From assembly GCA_964566175.1 (NCBI GenBank), contig CAZMHU010000004.1:25046-89045 (forward strand): DNA of 64,000 bases, read 5' to 3'. This stretch comes from SIG589 sp964566175. Lineage in GTDB: Bacteria; Bacillota; Clostridia; Oscillospirales; Acutalibacteraceae. This document shows positions 9,205-16,961 of this stretch, piece after piece. Made by a program: the position numbers and the translations under genes. Within the stretch, counting starts at the first letter, position 1; every line of letters starts with the position of its first letter. The notes beneath the pieces were generated by a model. The model was not told where the DNA came from and made no database searches. It was given only the letters and a program-made list of their open reading frames with translations.

Positions 9205-10512
9205 ATGTATAATCCTGTTTCTCAGTTGTTGCTTTACGGAAATTTGGGTGAGGATAGCATACTGTTGTCGCTTTGCCGCTGTTTTAAGGCGTGGGACGAC
9301 GGCAGTGTCGATAGGACAGCTACCGTTCACGAAATTTATGCCCAAATAAAGCGTTTGCTTGATTTATCGACGCAGTACGGCTTTGACGGTAACTTGTGGC
9401 ATAATTATCTGACCTTTTTGCTGATAACGAACGAAAATTCATTTACTCTTACTTGTGAGCGTCAGGGAGCGACCGAAGGCGGAAGTGTTAATATTCTCGC
9501 AAAGCGTGATTTTGCGCTTTTTAAACAACTTTTTGACTTTGATTTTTCGAAAATCGAAAAGGATTTGGAAATAGATTGCTTTTCGCTTATAACGAATTAT
9601 AAAGCAATAGCAAAACGCGAACGCCTTTATAATAAAAATGTCAGCGAAAAGGTGAGAACGCTCAGCACTCGCTTGGCAAATGCCGCCGACAGCGAAGAAA
9701 TATTTTGCATTTTGACCGAGTTTTACAAAAACTTCGGTGTCGGTATGTTCGGTCTTAATCCCGCCTTCAGAATAAATTCGGCAGACGGTCGGCTTGAATT
9801 TTGTCCGATAAACAACGCCGATTCAATTCGCCTGTCCGATTTGGTGGGTTATGAATATCAGAAAAAGCAACTTGTCGATAATACAAGGGCATTTGCGAAC
9901 GGCAAACCTGCCAATAACGCACTGCTCTACGGTGACAGCGGAACGGGAAAATCTTCGAGTATTAAGGCGGTTTTAAACGAGTATTACGACAGCGGACTGC
10001 GTATGATTGAAATATATAAACACCAGTTCGGATTGCTTTCCGCCGTTATTTCGCAAATCAAAAACCGAAACTATCGTTTTATAATTTATATTGATGACCT
10101 TTCCTTTGAGGAACACGAGGTTGAGTATAAATTCTTAAAAGCGGTTATTGAGGGTGGCGTTGAAACAAAACCGGATAATATTTTGATATATGCCACTTCA
10201 AATCGCCGTCATCTTATAAAGGAAACGTGGAGTGACCGCAACGATATGGAACACAGCGGTGAAATTCACCGTTCCGATACAATGGAAGAAAAACTTTCGC
10301 TTTCAAGCCGTTTTGGTGTGCTTATAAATTATTCCGCTCCCGACAAGACGGAATTTTTGGAAATCGTAAAAGCGCTTGCCGAGCGTGAGAGACTTTCGGT
10401 TTCGCAAGAAGTCCTTTTCCGAGAGGCTAATATTTGGGAAATGCGCCACGGCGGTGTGTCGGGCAGAACGGCGCGTCAGTTTATAAACTATCTTGCCGGT
10501 ATGCAGGATTAG
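9205..10512 (+). CDS. DUF815-family AAA+ ATPase
   Basis: A 435-residue protein with an N-terminal helical part and a C-terminal AAA+ module. LLYGDSGTGKSSSIKAVL (Walker A) lies at about residue 235, a Walker B-like IIYIDDLSFEEHEVEYK follows, and NDMEHSGEIHRSDTMEEKLSLSSRFG is the segment characteristic of the DUF815 family. The frame is open 12 codons upstream, but ATG 9205 has TAGGAG in front and starts after the ilvE stop. DUF815 ATPases are widespread in Firmicutes and lack an agreed function. Its position between ilvE and ilvA, spaced like an operon member, is unexpected for a biosynthetic operon. Confidence 0.85.
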   Translation: MYNPVSQLLLYGNLGEDSILLSLCRCFKAWDDGSVDRTATVHEIYAQIKRLLDLSTQYGFDGNLWHNYLTFLLITNENSFTLTCERQGATEGGSVNILAKRDFALFKQLFDFDFSKIEKDLEIDCFSLITNYKAIAKRERLYNKNVSEKVRTLSTRLANAADSEEIFCILTEFYKNFGVGMFGLNPAFRINSADGRLEFCPINNADSIRLSDLVGYEYQKKQLVDNTRAFANGKPANNALLYGDSGTGKSSSIKAVLNEYYDSGLRMIEIYKHQFGLLSAVISQIKNRNYRFIIYIDDLSFEEHEVEYKFLKAVIEGGVETKPDNILIYATSNRRHLIKETWSDRNDMEHSGEIHRSDTMEEKLSLSSRFGVLINYSAPDKTEFLEIVKALAERERLSVSQEVLFREANIWEMRHGGVSGRTARQFINYLAGMQD

Positions 10513-10526
10513 AAAGAGGAGAAATA

Positions 10527-11723
10527 ATGGTTACACTTGATAAGGTTTATCAGGCGGCATTCGTGCTAAAAGATGTTGCGAGAAAAACCGACTTGATTTA
10601 TGCCGAAAAACTCTCAAAAGAGTCAAAACTGTATTTAAAGACCGAAAATCTTCAGGTCACTGGAAGTTTTAAACTTCGCGGCGCATATTACAAGATAAGC
10701 AAATTGAGCGACGAACAGAAAAAAGCGGGTATTATCGCTTGCAGTGCGGGAAATCACGCACAGGGTGTGGCTCTTGCTGCTTCCAATATGGGAATAAAGA
10801 GTGTCATATGTATGCCGGACGGTGCTCCGATAAGCAAAGTTGAGGCAACAAAAGCACTCGGTGCGGAAGTTCACCTAGTTCCCGGTACATATGACGATGC
10901 CTACGAAGAGGCGTTGCGCCTTCAGAAAGAAACAGGCGCTACGTTTATTCACCCCTTTGACGATGACGAGGTCATTGCCGGACAGGGAACAATAGGAATA
11001 GAAATTTTGGAACAGATTGACGATGTCGATGCCGTTATCGTTCCGATAGGCGGCGGTGGACTTATATCCGGTGTTGCGTATGCCGTTAAACAACTGCGCC
11101 CCGATGTTAAGGTTTACGGTGTTCAGGCGGCAAACGCCGCAGGCATGGTCGAGAGCCGAAAAGCGGGTGAACCGATTACCCTCGATAGCGTTTCTACCTT
11201 TGCCGATGGTATTGCCGTTAAGCACCCCGGAAACACCACATTTGAGATGATACAAAAGTACGTTGACGATATTGTAACGGTTAGCGAGGACGAAATCGCC
11301 ACGGCGATACTCGCCCTTATCGAAAAGCAAAAACTTATAGCAGAGGGCGCAGGCGCAGTAGGCGTTGCGGCGGCAATGTTCGGAAAATTGCCTATTAAGG
11401 GCAAAAAAGCCGTTTGCGTTGTTTCTGGCGGTAATATCGATGTTAATATTCTTTCACGTGTTATAACACGCGGTTTGGTAACTTCCGGAAGAACAACAAC
11501 TCTGCTTATCGCTCTTGAGGATAAACCGGGACAGTTACTCGGCGTCAGCAAGATTATATCTTCCTGCGGCGGAAACGTTATAAGCGTTTTGCACGAACGT
11601 TCGGATGCCAATATGGCAATAGCAAGTTGTTTCCTGCGCGTGGGAATTGAAACGCGAAACTTTGAACAGATTGAGGAAATTAAGTCTGCTTTGAGGGCGG
11701 CTTCCTTTAAAATCGTAGAATAG
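10527..11723 (+). CDS. ilvA: threonine ammonia-lyase (dehydratase) with ACT domain
   Basis: A 398-residue fold-type II PLP enzyme that deaminates threonine to 2-oxobutyrate for isoleucine. The PLP lysine is in TGSFKLRGAYYK (about residue 50), and SAGNHAQGVA and the glycine-rich phosphate loop VPIGGGGLISG are present. A C-terminal ACT-like domain (about 320-398, starting near LIALEDKPGQLLG) is in the place of the regulatory region. The open frame extends upstream into the ATPase gene, but ATG 10527 has AGAGGAG at 8 bases and gives the family N-terminus. Whether it is the biosynthetic or catabolic type cannot be fixed by length; the operon argues for biosynthetic. Confidence 0.92.
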   Translation: MVTLDKVYQAAFVLKDVARKTDLIYAEKLSKESKLYLKTENLQVTGSFKLRGAYYKISKLSDEQKKAGIIACSAGNHAQGVALAASNMGIKSVICMPDGAPISKVEATKALGAEVHLVPGTYDDAYEEALRLQKETGATFIHPFDDDEVIAGQGTIGIEILEQIDDVDAVIVPIGGGGLISGVAYAVKQLRPDVKVYGVQAANAAGMVESRKAGEPITLDSVSTFADGIAVKHPGNTTFEMIQKYVDDIVTVSEDEIATAILALIEKQKLIAEGAGAVGVAAAMFGKLPIKGKKAVCVVSGGNIDVNILSRVITRGLVTSGRTTTLLIALEDKPGQLLGVSKIISSCGGNVISVLHERSDANMAIASCFLRVGIETRNFEQIEEIKSALRAASFKIVE

Positions 11724-11733
11724 AGGTAGTATT

Positions 11734-12105
11734 ATGAAAATCGTATCAACCGATAAGGCTCCTGCGGCAATAGGACCGTATTCACAGGGCTTAGACGCCG
11801 GCAATATTGTTTTTGTTTCGGGGCAAATACCGATAGACCCCGCAACAGGCGTAATGGCGGAAACGGTAGAAGAGCAAGCGGCACAGTCGCTTAATAATGT
11901 GAAAAACATTCTCGCTGCTGCCGGACTTTCAATGTCAAACGTTATTAAAACTTCGGTTTTCCTTTCCGACCTTTCGGATTTTGCAGCGGTAAACAAGGTT
12001 TATGAAGGCTTCTTTTCAGAACCCTATCCCGCCCGCAGTTGCGTTCAGGTCGCAGCCATTCCCAAAGGCGCAAAGGTTGAGATTGAGTGCATAGCCGTTA
12101 GATAA
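11734..12105 (+). CDS. ridA: RidA/YjgF/YER057c family enamine deaminase
   Basis: A 123-residue protein of the RidA family, which hydrolyses reactive enamine/imine intermediates released by PLP dehydratases such as IlvA. The first residues KIVSTDKAPAAIGPYSQG and the C-terminal ARSCVQVAAIPKGAKVEIE, including the catalytic arginine, are classical. It starts 11 bases after ilvA and is the last gene before the operon terminator, so pairing with threonine dehydratase is both genetic and biochemical. Full length. Confidence 0.93.
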   Translation: MKIVSTDKAPAAIGPYSQGLDAGNIVFVSGQIPIDPATGVMAETVEEQAAQSLNNVKNILAAAGLSMSNVIKTSVFLSDLSDFAAVNKVYEGFFSEPYPARSCVQVAAIPKGAKVEIECIAVR

Positions 12106-12110
12106 TAAAC

Positions 12111-12164
12111 AGCCGCAAAGAGCCTTACGCACACCGCAGACTGCTCTTTGGCGGCTTTTTTAAA
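12111..12164 (+). terminator. intrinsic terminator of the ilv-leu operon
   Basis: AGCCGCAAAGAGC at 12111-12123 pairs with GCTCTTTGGCGGCT at 12143-12156 (one bulged G), followed by a T-rich stretch. It sits six bases after the RidA stop. Confidence 0.85.
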
Positions 12165-12172
12165 ATTTATTG

Positions 12173-12201
12173 TTGCGAAAAATGTAATATTATGTTAGAA
12201 T
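12173..12201 (+). promoter_or_regulatory. predicted sigma-A promoter of the cobalamin-riboswitch operon
   Basis: TTGCGA (12173-12178), a 17-base spacer and TAGAAT (12196-12201) lie just upstream of the aptamer. Transcription would start around 12208, giving a short lead-in to the riboswitch. Prediction from consensus only. Confidence 0.55.
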
Positions 12202-12237
12202 TGAAAACGGTCAAAATTTAATAAAAAGATATTGGAA

Positions 12238-12414
12238 AATACGGTTTGAAAAGTTGTAAACTGAGTAAATGCAAAAGGGAATCCGGTTCGAATCCGGAAC
12301 AACCGCCATTACTGTATTTGACTGAAGGAAGCATACTGTGCCATTGGAATACCGAGAAGGCTTGCTTCCGTTGTGTTTTTACACAGCATCATAAGTCAGG
12401 ATACCTGCCGTATT
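12238..12414 (+). ncRNA. cobalamin riboswitch aptamer
   Basis: Closing stem P1 is AATACGG (12238-12244) with CCGTATT (12408-12414). The conserved core reads AAAGGGAAtCCGGT, then AAtCCGGAAC, then CCGCCatTACTGTA, followed by the peripheral GCCATTGGAATACCGAGAAGGC arm and the terminal AAGTCAGGATACCTGCC box that defines the class. The L5-L13 type arms are present at 12335-12395. It directs an operon whose products look like B12 capture and ECF import, which agrees with B12-repressed expression. Confidence 0.9.
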
Positions 12415-12442
12415 TTTTTAGGTTTAACACAACTTTGGTGTG

Positions 12443-12499
12443 AAGAGTGCAACCGATTTATCGCCGCATATGCGGCTTTGGGTTTTTGCACTCTTTTTT
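12443..12499 (+). terminator. riboswitch expression-platform terminator
   Basis: AAGAGTGCAA (12443-12452) pairs with TTGCACTCTT (12486-12495) and is followed by a T run. An inner CGCCGCATATGCGGC hairpin lies in the loop. Placed 28 bases after the aptamer, it is the likely switch: terminated with B12 bound, read through without. Confidence 0.8.
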
Positions 12500-12551
12500 G
12501 TTTGCAAAACCCGGAGTCTTTGTTCTGCGTTGTGCGAAAATCCGTTGTACT

Positions 12552-12590
12552 CTCTTAACCTTTTTAAAAAAGTTAAGAGGGTTTTGTTTT
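12552..12590 (+). terminator. second terminator-like hairpin in the leader
   Basis: CTCTTAAC (12552-12559) pairs with GTTAAGAG (12572-12579), with an A/T loop that can extend the stem, followed by GTTTTGTTTTT. It ends directly before the ATG at 12592, so it may act as a second terminator or hide the start of the small protein. Confidence 0.55.
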
Positions 12591-12591
12591 T

Positions 12592-12774
12592 ATGGTGAAA
12601 AACGAGAAAAAGGAATGGGCGGAGGAAACTTTGCGTGCGGCATATGCCGAACTTAAAAGACTTCCGAAAAAGGACGATTTCGATGAAGTTACACGTTCGA
12701 GAATAAAGGCATATCTCGGGCCGTGGCCGCGTGCACTTGAGTCCGCCGGACTGAAACAAAAAAAGAATAGATAA
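12592..12774 (+). CDS. small HNH/homing-endonuclease-associated repeat-like protein
   Basis: A 60-residue, strongly basic and acidic protein. Residues 20-54 (LKRLPKKDDFDEVTRSRIKA and on to GPWPRALESAGL) resemble the short helical repeat found next to HNH homing endonucleases, which is a DNA-contacting module; no nuclease motif is present. It lies between the riboswitch terminators and the first B12-capture gene and has no clear Shine-Dalgarno, the upstream bases being a T run. It could be a small DNA-binding protein riding on the operon. Family assignment is from memory of the W-x-x-A-L-x-x-A-G-L pattern. Confidence 0.6.
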   Translation: MVKNEKKEWAEETLRAAYAELKRLPKKDDFDEVTRSRIKAYLGPWPRALESAGLKQKKNR

Positions 12775-12820
12775 CAAGAAAATCTTGTTTCTATATATAT
12801 ATAAGAAAGAGGTAATTAAA

Positions 12821-14284
12821 ATGAAAAAACTTTCGGCAATACTGCTTTCGGCAGTAATAATATTGTTGGCGCTCGGCGTTACTGCATTTGCCGCACCTAC
12901 AGCCGATACAGCAAATGTATATGTGACAATTTCCGATGAGAACGGAAAAACCGTACTCTCGCAGGAAAAAATCAGAGTCACTGACGTTGACGGAAACGGC
13001 ATACTGACCGTTAACGACGCACTCATGGCGGCCCATACCGCAAAATATCCCGACGGCGCGGTTGGCTTTGCTTCTGTCGACGGGGAGGGAGAGTTTATCT
13101 CAAAACTTTGGGGCGTTTCAAACGGCGGCTTATACGGCTTTTTTGTCAATAATGTTTCGGCTTGGAGTCTTACCGACCCGATATCCGACGGCGATTATAT
13201 CAACGCCTTTATCTATACCGATTTGACCGGTTTTTCCGATGCGTATACCTATTTTGATAAAAATTTCGTAAATGCAGAACAGGGCGAAACCGTAACACTG
13301 ACGCTTAACTGCTCTTTTTATGATGCTTCGTTTAATTTGGTCAGCGCACCGTTAGCCAATGCGGTTATAACGGTCGGCGGTGTTGAAACCGATTACAGAA
13401 CCGATGCAAACGGCAGTGTTACCGTAAAACTCGATAATGCCGGCAAAAACGTAATAAGCGCAACATCGTCTAGCCGTGTAATAGTATCTCCCGTATGCGT
13501 TGCAACCGTCAGTACAAATGATACCGTAAAGACTTATGTTACAATATCCGATCAAAACGGTGCAATCGTTATGGCACAGGAGCAGGTAACTGTTGCCGAT
13601 GCCGATAAGGACGGCGTGCTTTCGATAAGCGACGCACTTTACGCCGCGCATGAAGCGAAGTTTACAGGCGGTGCCGCCGCGGGATATGCCGCATCGGTTA
13701 CCGAATACGGCTTGTCGCTTAACAAACTTTGGGGTGTTGCAAACGGCGGTTCATACGGTTATTATGTCAATAATACATCTGCTATGAGCCTTGCCGACGA
13801 GGTAAAGGACGGTGACTATGTCAACGCTTTTGTCTATACCGACCTTTCTTCTTTCAGCGATACATACTGCTATTTTGATGTTAACACGCTGACTGCCGAA
13901 GCGGGAAAAGAATTTTCCCTCACGCTTTATGCCGCAGGATATGACACAAGTTACAATCCCATACGTCTTGCCGTCGAGGGTGCGGAAATCACCCTCAACG
14001 GACAGAAGACCGGCGTAAAGACCGACAGCAATGGCAAAGCGGTCATCACCGTTCCCGCCGAAGGCAGTTATATTATAAGTGCTGCTTCGTCGACACAGAC
14101 GTTGGTTGCTCCGGTCTTGAAGGCAACGATAACGCCCGCAGTCGCAACCGAACCGACTACCATTCCCGAGCAAAACACAAACCCGAAAACCGGAGACAGC
14201 GAAAACATCGTTCTTGCCGCATTTGTTGCGTTGATGTCGCTTTGCTCACTTTGCGTGATTTATAAGAAGAAAAATGAAAACTAA
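12821..14284 (+). CDS. wall-anchored protein with two transcobalamin-like (DUF4430-like) repeats
   Basis: A 487-residue secreted protein: signal peptide 1-25, two tandem repeats (about 33-232 and 238-437), a Thr/Pro spacer, the sorting signal NPKTG at 454-458, a hydrophobic segment and a KKKNEN tail. Each repeat has an N-terminal half that matches the pattern of the C-terminal DUF4430 of the next gene (x-V-x-D-A-L-x-x-A, then G-x-x-x-G-x-x-V-N, then DGDYINAF/DGDYVNAF), and an Ig-like half. Each also carries a perfect EF-hand-type loop (D55-x-D57-x-N59-G; D260-x-D262-x-D264-G). AAGAGG precedes ATG 12821; the frame opens slightly earlier without a good site. Position directly under a B12 riboswitch suggests a cell-surface cobalamin or cobalamin-carrier binder. 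Function is inferred. Confidence 0.8.
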   Translation: MKKLSAILLSAVIILLALGVTAFAAPTADTANVYVTISDENGKTVLSQEKIRVTDVDGNGILTVNDALMAAHTAKYPDGAVGFASVDGEGEFISKLWGVSNGGLYGFFVNNVSAWSLTDPISDGDYINAFIYTDLTGFSDAYTYFDKNFVNAEQGETVTLTLNCSFYDASFNLVSAPLANAVITVGGVETDYRTDANGSVTVKLDNAGKNVISATSSSRVIVSPVCVATVSTNDTVKTYVTISDQNGAIVMAQEQVTVADADKDGVLSISDALYAAHEAKFTGGAAAGYAASVTEYGLSLNKLWGVANGGSYGYYVNNTSAMSLADEVKDGDYVNAFVYTDLSSFSDTYCYFDVNTLTAEAGKEFSLTLYAAGYDTSYNPIRLAVEGAEITLNGQKTGVKTDSNGKAVITVPAEGSYIISAASSTQTLVAPVLKATITPAVATEPTTIPEQNTNPKTGDSENIVLAAFVALMSLCSLCVIYKKKNEN

Positions 14285-16064
14285 GTTTTGTTCTTTTTTA
14301 ATAATATTGCTGATACTTTGTACCTCTCTCGGTGCGATATCCGTATCGGCGGAAAGCGTTGCCGCTGATGATGCCAAAAACATCATCGGCGGTATCGTCG
14401 ACTTTAAAAGAAACGATAAATCCGTACAAGAATGGATAAACGGAGCGTTGACCGACGAGGCGGGCAATTCGGAATGGTATATTCTTTCTTTAGCACAAAG
14501 CGGAGAATACGATTTTTCTTCATACCACTCGGCACTCTGTAAATACTTGGAAAAGAACGAGATAAACAACAAAGTGTCACGCCAAAAATACGCCCTTGCG
14601 CTCATATCAGTTGGCGGAACGGAGAGTTATATTTCGTCAACCCTCAACGAAACAATAGGCAAACAGGGAATAATGAGTTGGATTTTCGGTTTGCACATTC
14701 TCAATAACGGATATAAAAGCACTGCTTATACAGCAGAAGCCGTAAAAAATCAACTTTTATCAATGCAACAGAATGACGGCGGTTGGGCGGTTATTTCCAA
14801 TCTCAGCGATGTCGATGCCACGGCAATGACATTACAAGCACTCGCACCTTATTACACTGTCGACAGTACGGTTAAAACAGCGGTCGACAGCGGACTTGTG
14901 TTTTTGTCGGAACGTCAACTCGCAACCGGTGAATTCAGCGGTTACGGTGTCGCAAACGCCGAAAGTACCGCACAGGTGCTCTTGGCACTCTCGTCACTCG
15001 GTATCGATGCGGCGGCTGACGGAAGATTTATCAAAAACGGAAATACCGTATTTGACGGTATAAAGAAATTCAGCCTTTCAAGTGGCGGTTTTTGTCATAA
15101 AGAGGACGGGGGATATAGCGACTTGGCAACCGTTCAGGCTCTTTATTCAATGGTTTCGTATATCCGTTTTTCAGAGGGTAAACAAGGTTTTTATATGCTT
15201 GACAGGCGCAACCCCTCAAAGGTAGATCCGGCACCGACCGTGTCGTTAACCGATGTTTCTTCTTCGGTTTCTATGAATACACAGTCCGAAAATATAATGT
15301 CTTCGTCCGATGTTTCCGTTTCGAGTAATAATAAAGTTACGTCTTCAAGTGTATCGCAAATCTCCGCGGTATCTTCGGATTACGATTCAAGTGAGGAGAA
15401 TGATACATCGTGTATAGATGAAGCAACAAAAAACGAAGATGTGAACGATACGGAAAAAAGCGACACAGTCGATAAAAACGAAAAAAAAGTTTGCAGATAT
15501 AAACTTTTTGCTTGCATTTGTGTTATAATGGCGGGTGGAGCGGTTTGTCTGGTGTTTTATATTCTCAAAAAACGTAGTTTCAAAAACTTTATCGTCGTGG
15601 GTATTGTTTGTGTTGCGGCGGTGCTGTTTATAATATTCACTAACTTCCAAACGGCGGAAAGTTATTACGGCACCACCTTAAAAAAAGAAAATGCCGTCGG
15701 AACGGTTACCGTAGGTATTCGTTGTGATACGCTGATAGGAAAAACCGATTTCGAATATATTCCGAGCGACGGTATAATTTTGGATAACGTTACGCTCAAA
15801 ATTGAGAGCGATACCACGGTGTATGACGTTTTGGTTGAGGCGGTTCGCGAGAAAAAAATACAAATGGACAGCGGCGGTTCTGCCGGAATGATATATGTTT
15901 CCGGAATAAACTATTTGTACGAGTTTGACTACGGCGACCTCTCGGGTTGGATGTATCGTGTTAACGGCGAAATACCCTCTGTTTCTTGCGATGAGTATAG
16001 GCTTTCCGATGGCGATATGGTAGAATGGCTGTATACCTGTGACCTCGGAAACGACTTAAAATAA
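14274..16064 (+). CDS. membrane protein: alpha/alpha-toroid domain plus C-terminal DUF4430 (transcobalamin-like)
   Basis: A 596-residue protein. It has a signal peptide (1-26) and then a helical-repeat toroid (about 30-310) with the prenyltransferase/squalene-cyclase type repeat QQNDGGWAVISNLSDVDATA and later QLATGEFSGYGVANAESTAQ. A Ser-rich linker (320-405), two membrane helices (about 410-432 and 439-457) and a C-terminal DUF4430 domain (476-596) follow. An alpha/alpha-toroid plus beta domain is exactly the two-domain plan of animal transcobalamin and intrinsic factor. With two helices between them, both domains face outside. It overlaps the previous stop by 11 bases. I infer a B12 receptor that delivers to the ECF transporter encoded next. 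Confidence 0.82.
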   Translation: MKTKFCSFLIILLILCTSLGAISVSAESVAADDAKNIIGGIVDFKRNDKSVQEWINGALTDEAGNSEWYILSLAQSGEYDFSSYHSALCKYLEKNEINNKVSRQKYALALISVGGTESYISSTLNETIGKQGIMSWIFGLHILNNGYKSTAYTAEAVKNQLLSMQQNDGGWAVISNLSDVDATAMTLQALAPYYTVDSTVKTAVDSGLVFLSERQLATGEFSGYGVANAESTAQVLLALSSLGIDAAADGRFIKNGNTVFDGIKKFSLSSGGFCHKEDGGYSDLATVQALYSMVSYIRFSEGKQGFYMLDRRNPSKVDPAPTVSLTDVSSSVSMNTQSENIMSSSDVSVSSNNKVTSSSVSQISAVSSDYDSSEENDTSCIDEATKNEDVNDTEKSDTVDKNEKKVCRYKLFACICVIMAGGAVCLVFYILKKRSFKNFIVVGIVCVAAVLFIIFTNFQTAESYYGTTLKKENAVGTVTVGIRCDTLIGKTDFEYIPSDGIILDNVTLKIESDTTVYDVLVEAVREKKIQMDSGGSAGMIYVSGINYLYEFDYGDLSGWMYRVNGEIPSVSCDEYRLSDGDMVEWLYTCDLGNDLK

Positions 16065-16091
16065 TAATTTATAAGAAAGGACGGGAGCGAT

Positions 16092-16961
16092 ATGCGCGTG
16101 CCGGGTGATTTTAATCCTATTGCAACGGCAGTATACTTTATTGCCGTTTGTGCCGTTTGCGCATTCGGTATGAACCCCGTCTTTCTTTTTTGTTCGCTTG
16201 CGGGTGCGGTTTTGACCTTTATGCTGAGCAATATCGAAAACAAGGCGAAAACAAATTTGGGGTTCTTTATTCTCTTTTTTGTTATGGCATTTATAAATCC
16301 GCTTGTTTACCATAACGGCGTTACGGTGCTGTTTGTATTGAACGACAAACCGATAACCCTTGAAGCGCTGTTATACGGTTTATGTGCGTCGGCAACGGTG
16401 ATATCGGTTTTGTATTGGTTTTGCGTTTTTTCTTCGGTGATGACGAGTGATAAACTTTTATATCTTTTCGGTGCCCTCTCGCCTAAGTTTGCGCTTGTGC
16501 TTTCAATGGCTTTGAGGTATGTTCCGCTCTTTGTGCGCCAAACGCACAAGATTAACAAAAGCCAAAAGGCACTCGGACTGTATAAAGAGGATAATATCAT
16601 CGACAGCATAAAAGGCGGACTCAATACAACATCCGCACTGACAACTTGGGCGCTTGAAAACGGAATTATAACAGCCGACAGTATGGCGGCGAGAGGGTAT
16701 GGTATAGGCAAGCGTTCGCATTTTTCGCGTTTTTCTTTTTACGGCAGGGACTTTTTATTGATTTTTGTGAGTTTGTTGCTTTTCTGTCTTTCGGCTGTGG
16801 GACTGAAAAAAACAAAATGCGTTTTTTATCCCGCTTTTTCGGTCCGGGACAGTTATTTCGGCATAGCGGGTTATATCGCATATGCGCTGCTTGTTTTATT
16901 GCCCGCGGTATTAAAATTATGGGAGGCTCTTCGGTGGAAATACTTAAAATCGAAAATTTAA
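16092..16961 (+). CDS. ecfT: ECF transporter transmembrane subunit EcfT
   Basis: A 289-residue integral membrane protein with about five to six hydrophobic segments and the EcfT coupling signature ADSMAARGYG near residue 200, where the Ala-Arg-Gly helix contacts the ATPases; a preceding FVRQTHKINKSQKALG corresponds to the first coupling helix. It couples ATP hydrolysis to toppling of the S component. AAAGGACGGGAG precedes the ATG, and the 3' end overlaps the ATPase gene by 28 bases. The substrate is set by the S component and, here, by the riboswitch context. Confidence 0.9.
   Translation: MRVPGDFNPIATAVYFIAVCAVCAFGMNPVFLFCSLAGAVLTFMLSNIENKAKTNLGFFILFFVMAFINPLVYHNGVTVLFVLNDKPITLEALLYGLCASATVISVLYWFCVFSSVMTSDKLLYLFGALSPKFALVLSMALRYVPLFVRQTHKINKSQKALGLYKEDNIIDSIKGGLNTTSALTTWALENGIITADSMAARGYGIGKRSHFSRFSFYGRDFLLIFVSLLLFCLSAVGLKKTKCVFYPAFSVRDSYFGIAGYIAYALLVLLPAVLKLWEALRWKYLKSKI

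Noticed and set aside
12275..12307. A tRNA-like 3' end (T-arm sequence GGTTCGAATCC followed closely by CCA)
   Set aside because: There is no matching 5' acceptor, D arm or anticodon arm upstream, and the stretch fits the conserved core of the cobalamin riboswitch, followed by the CAGGATACCTGCC box.
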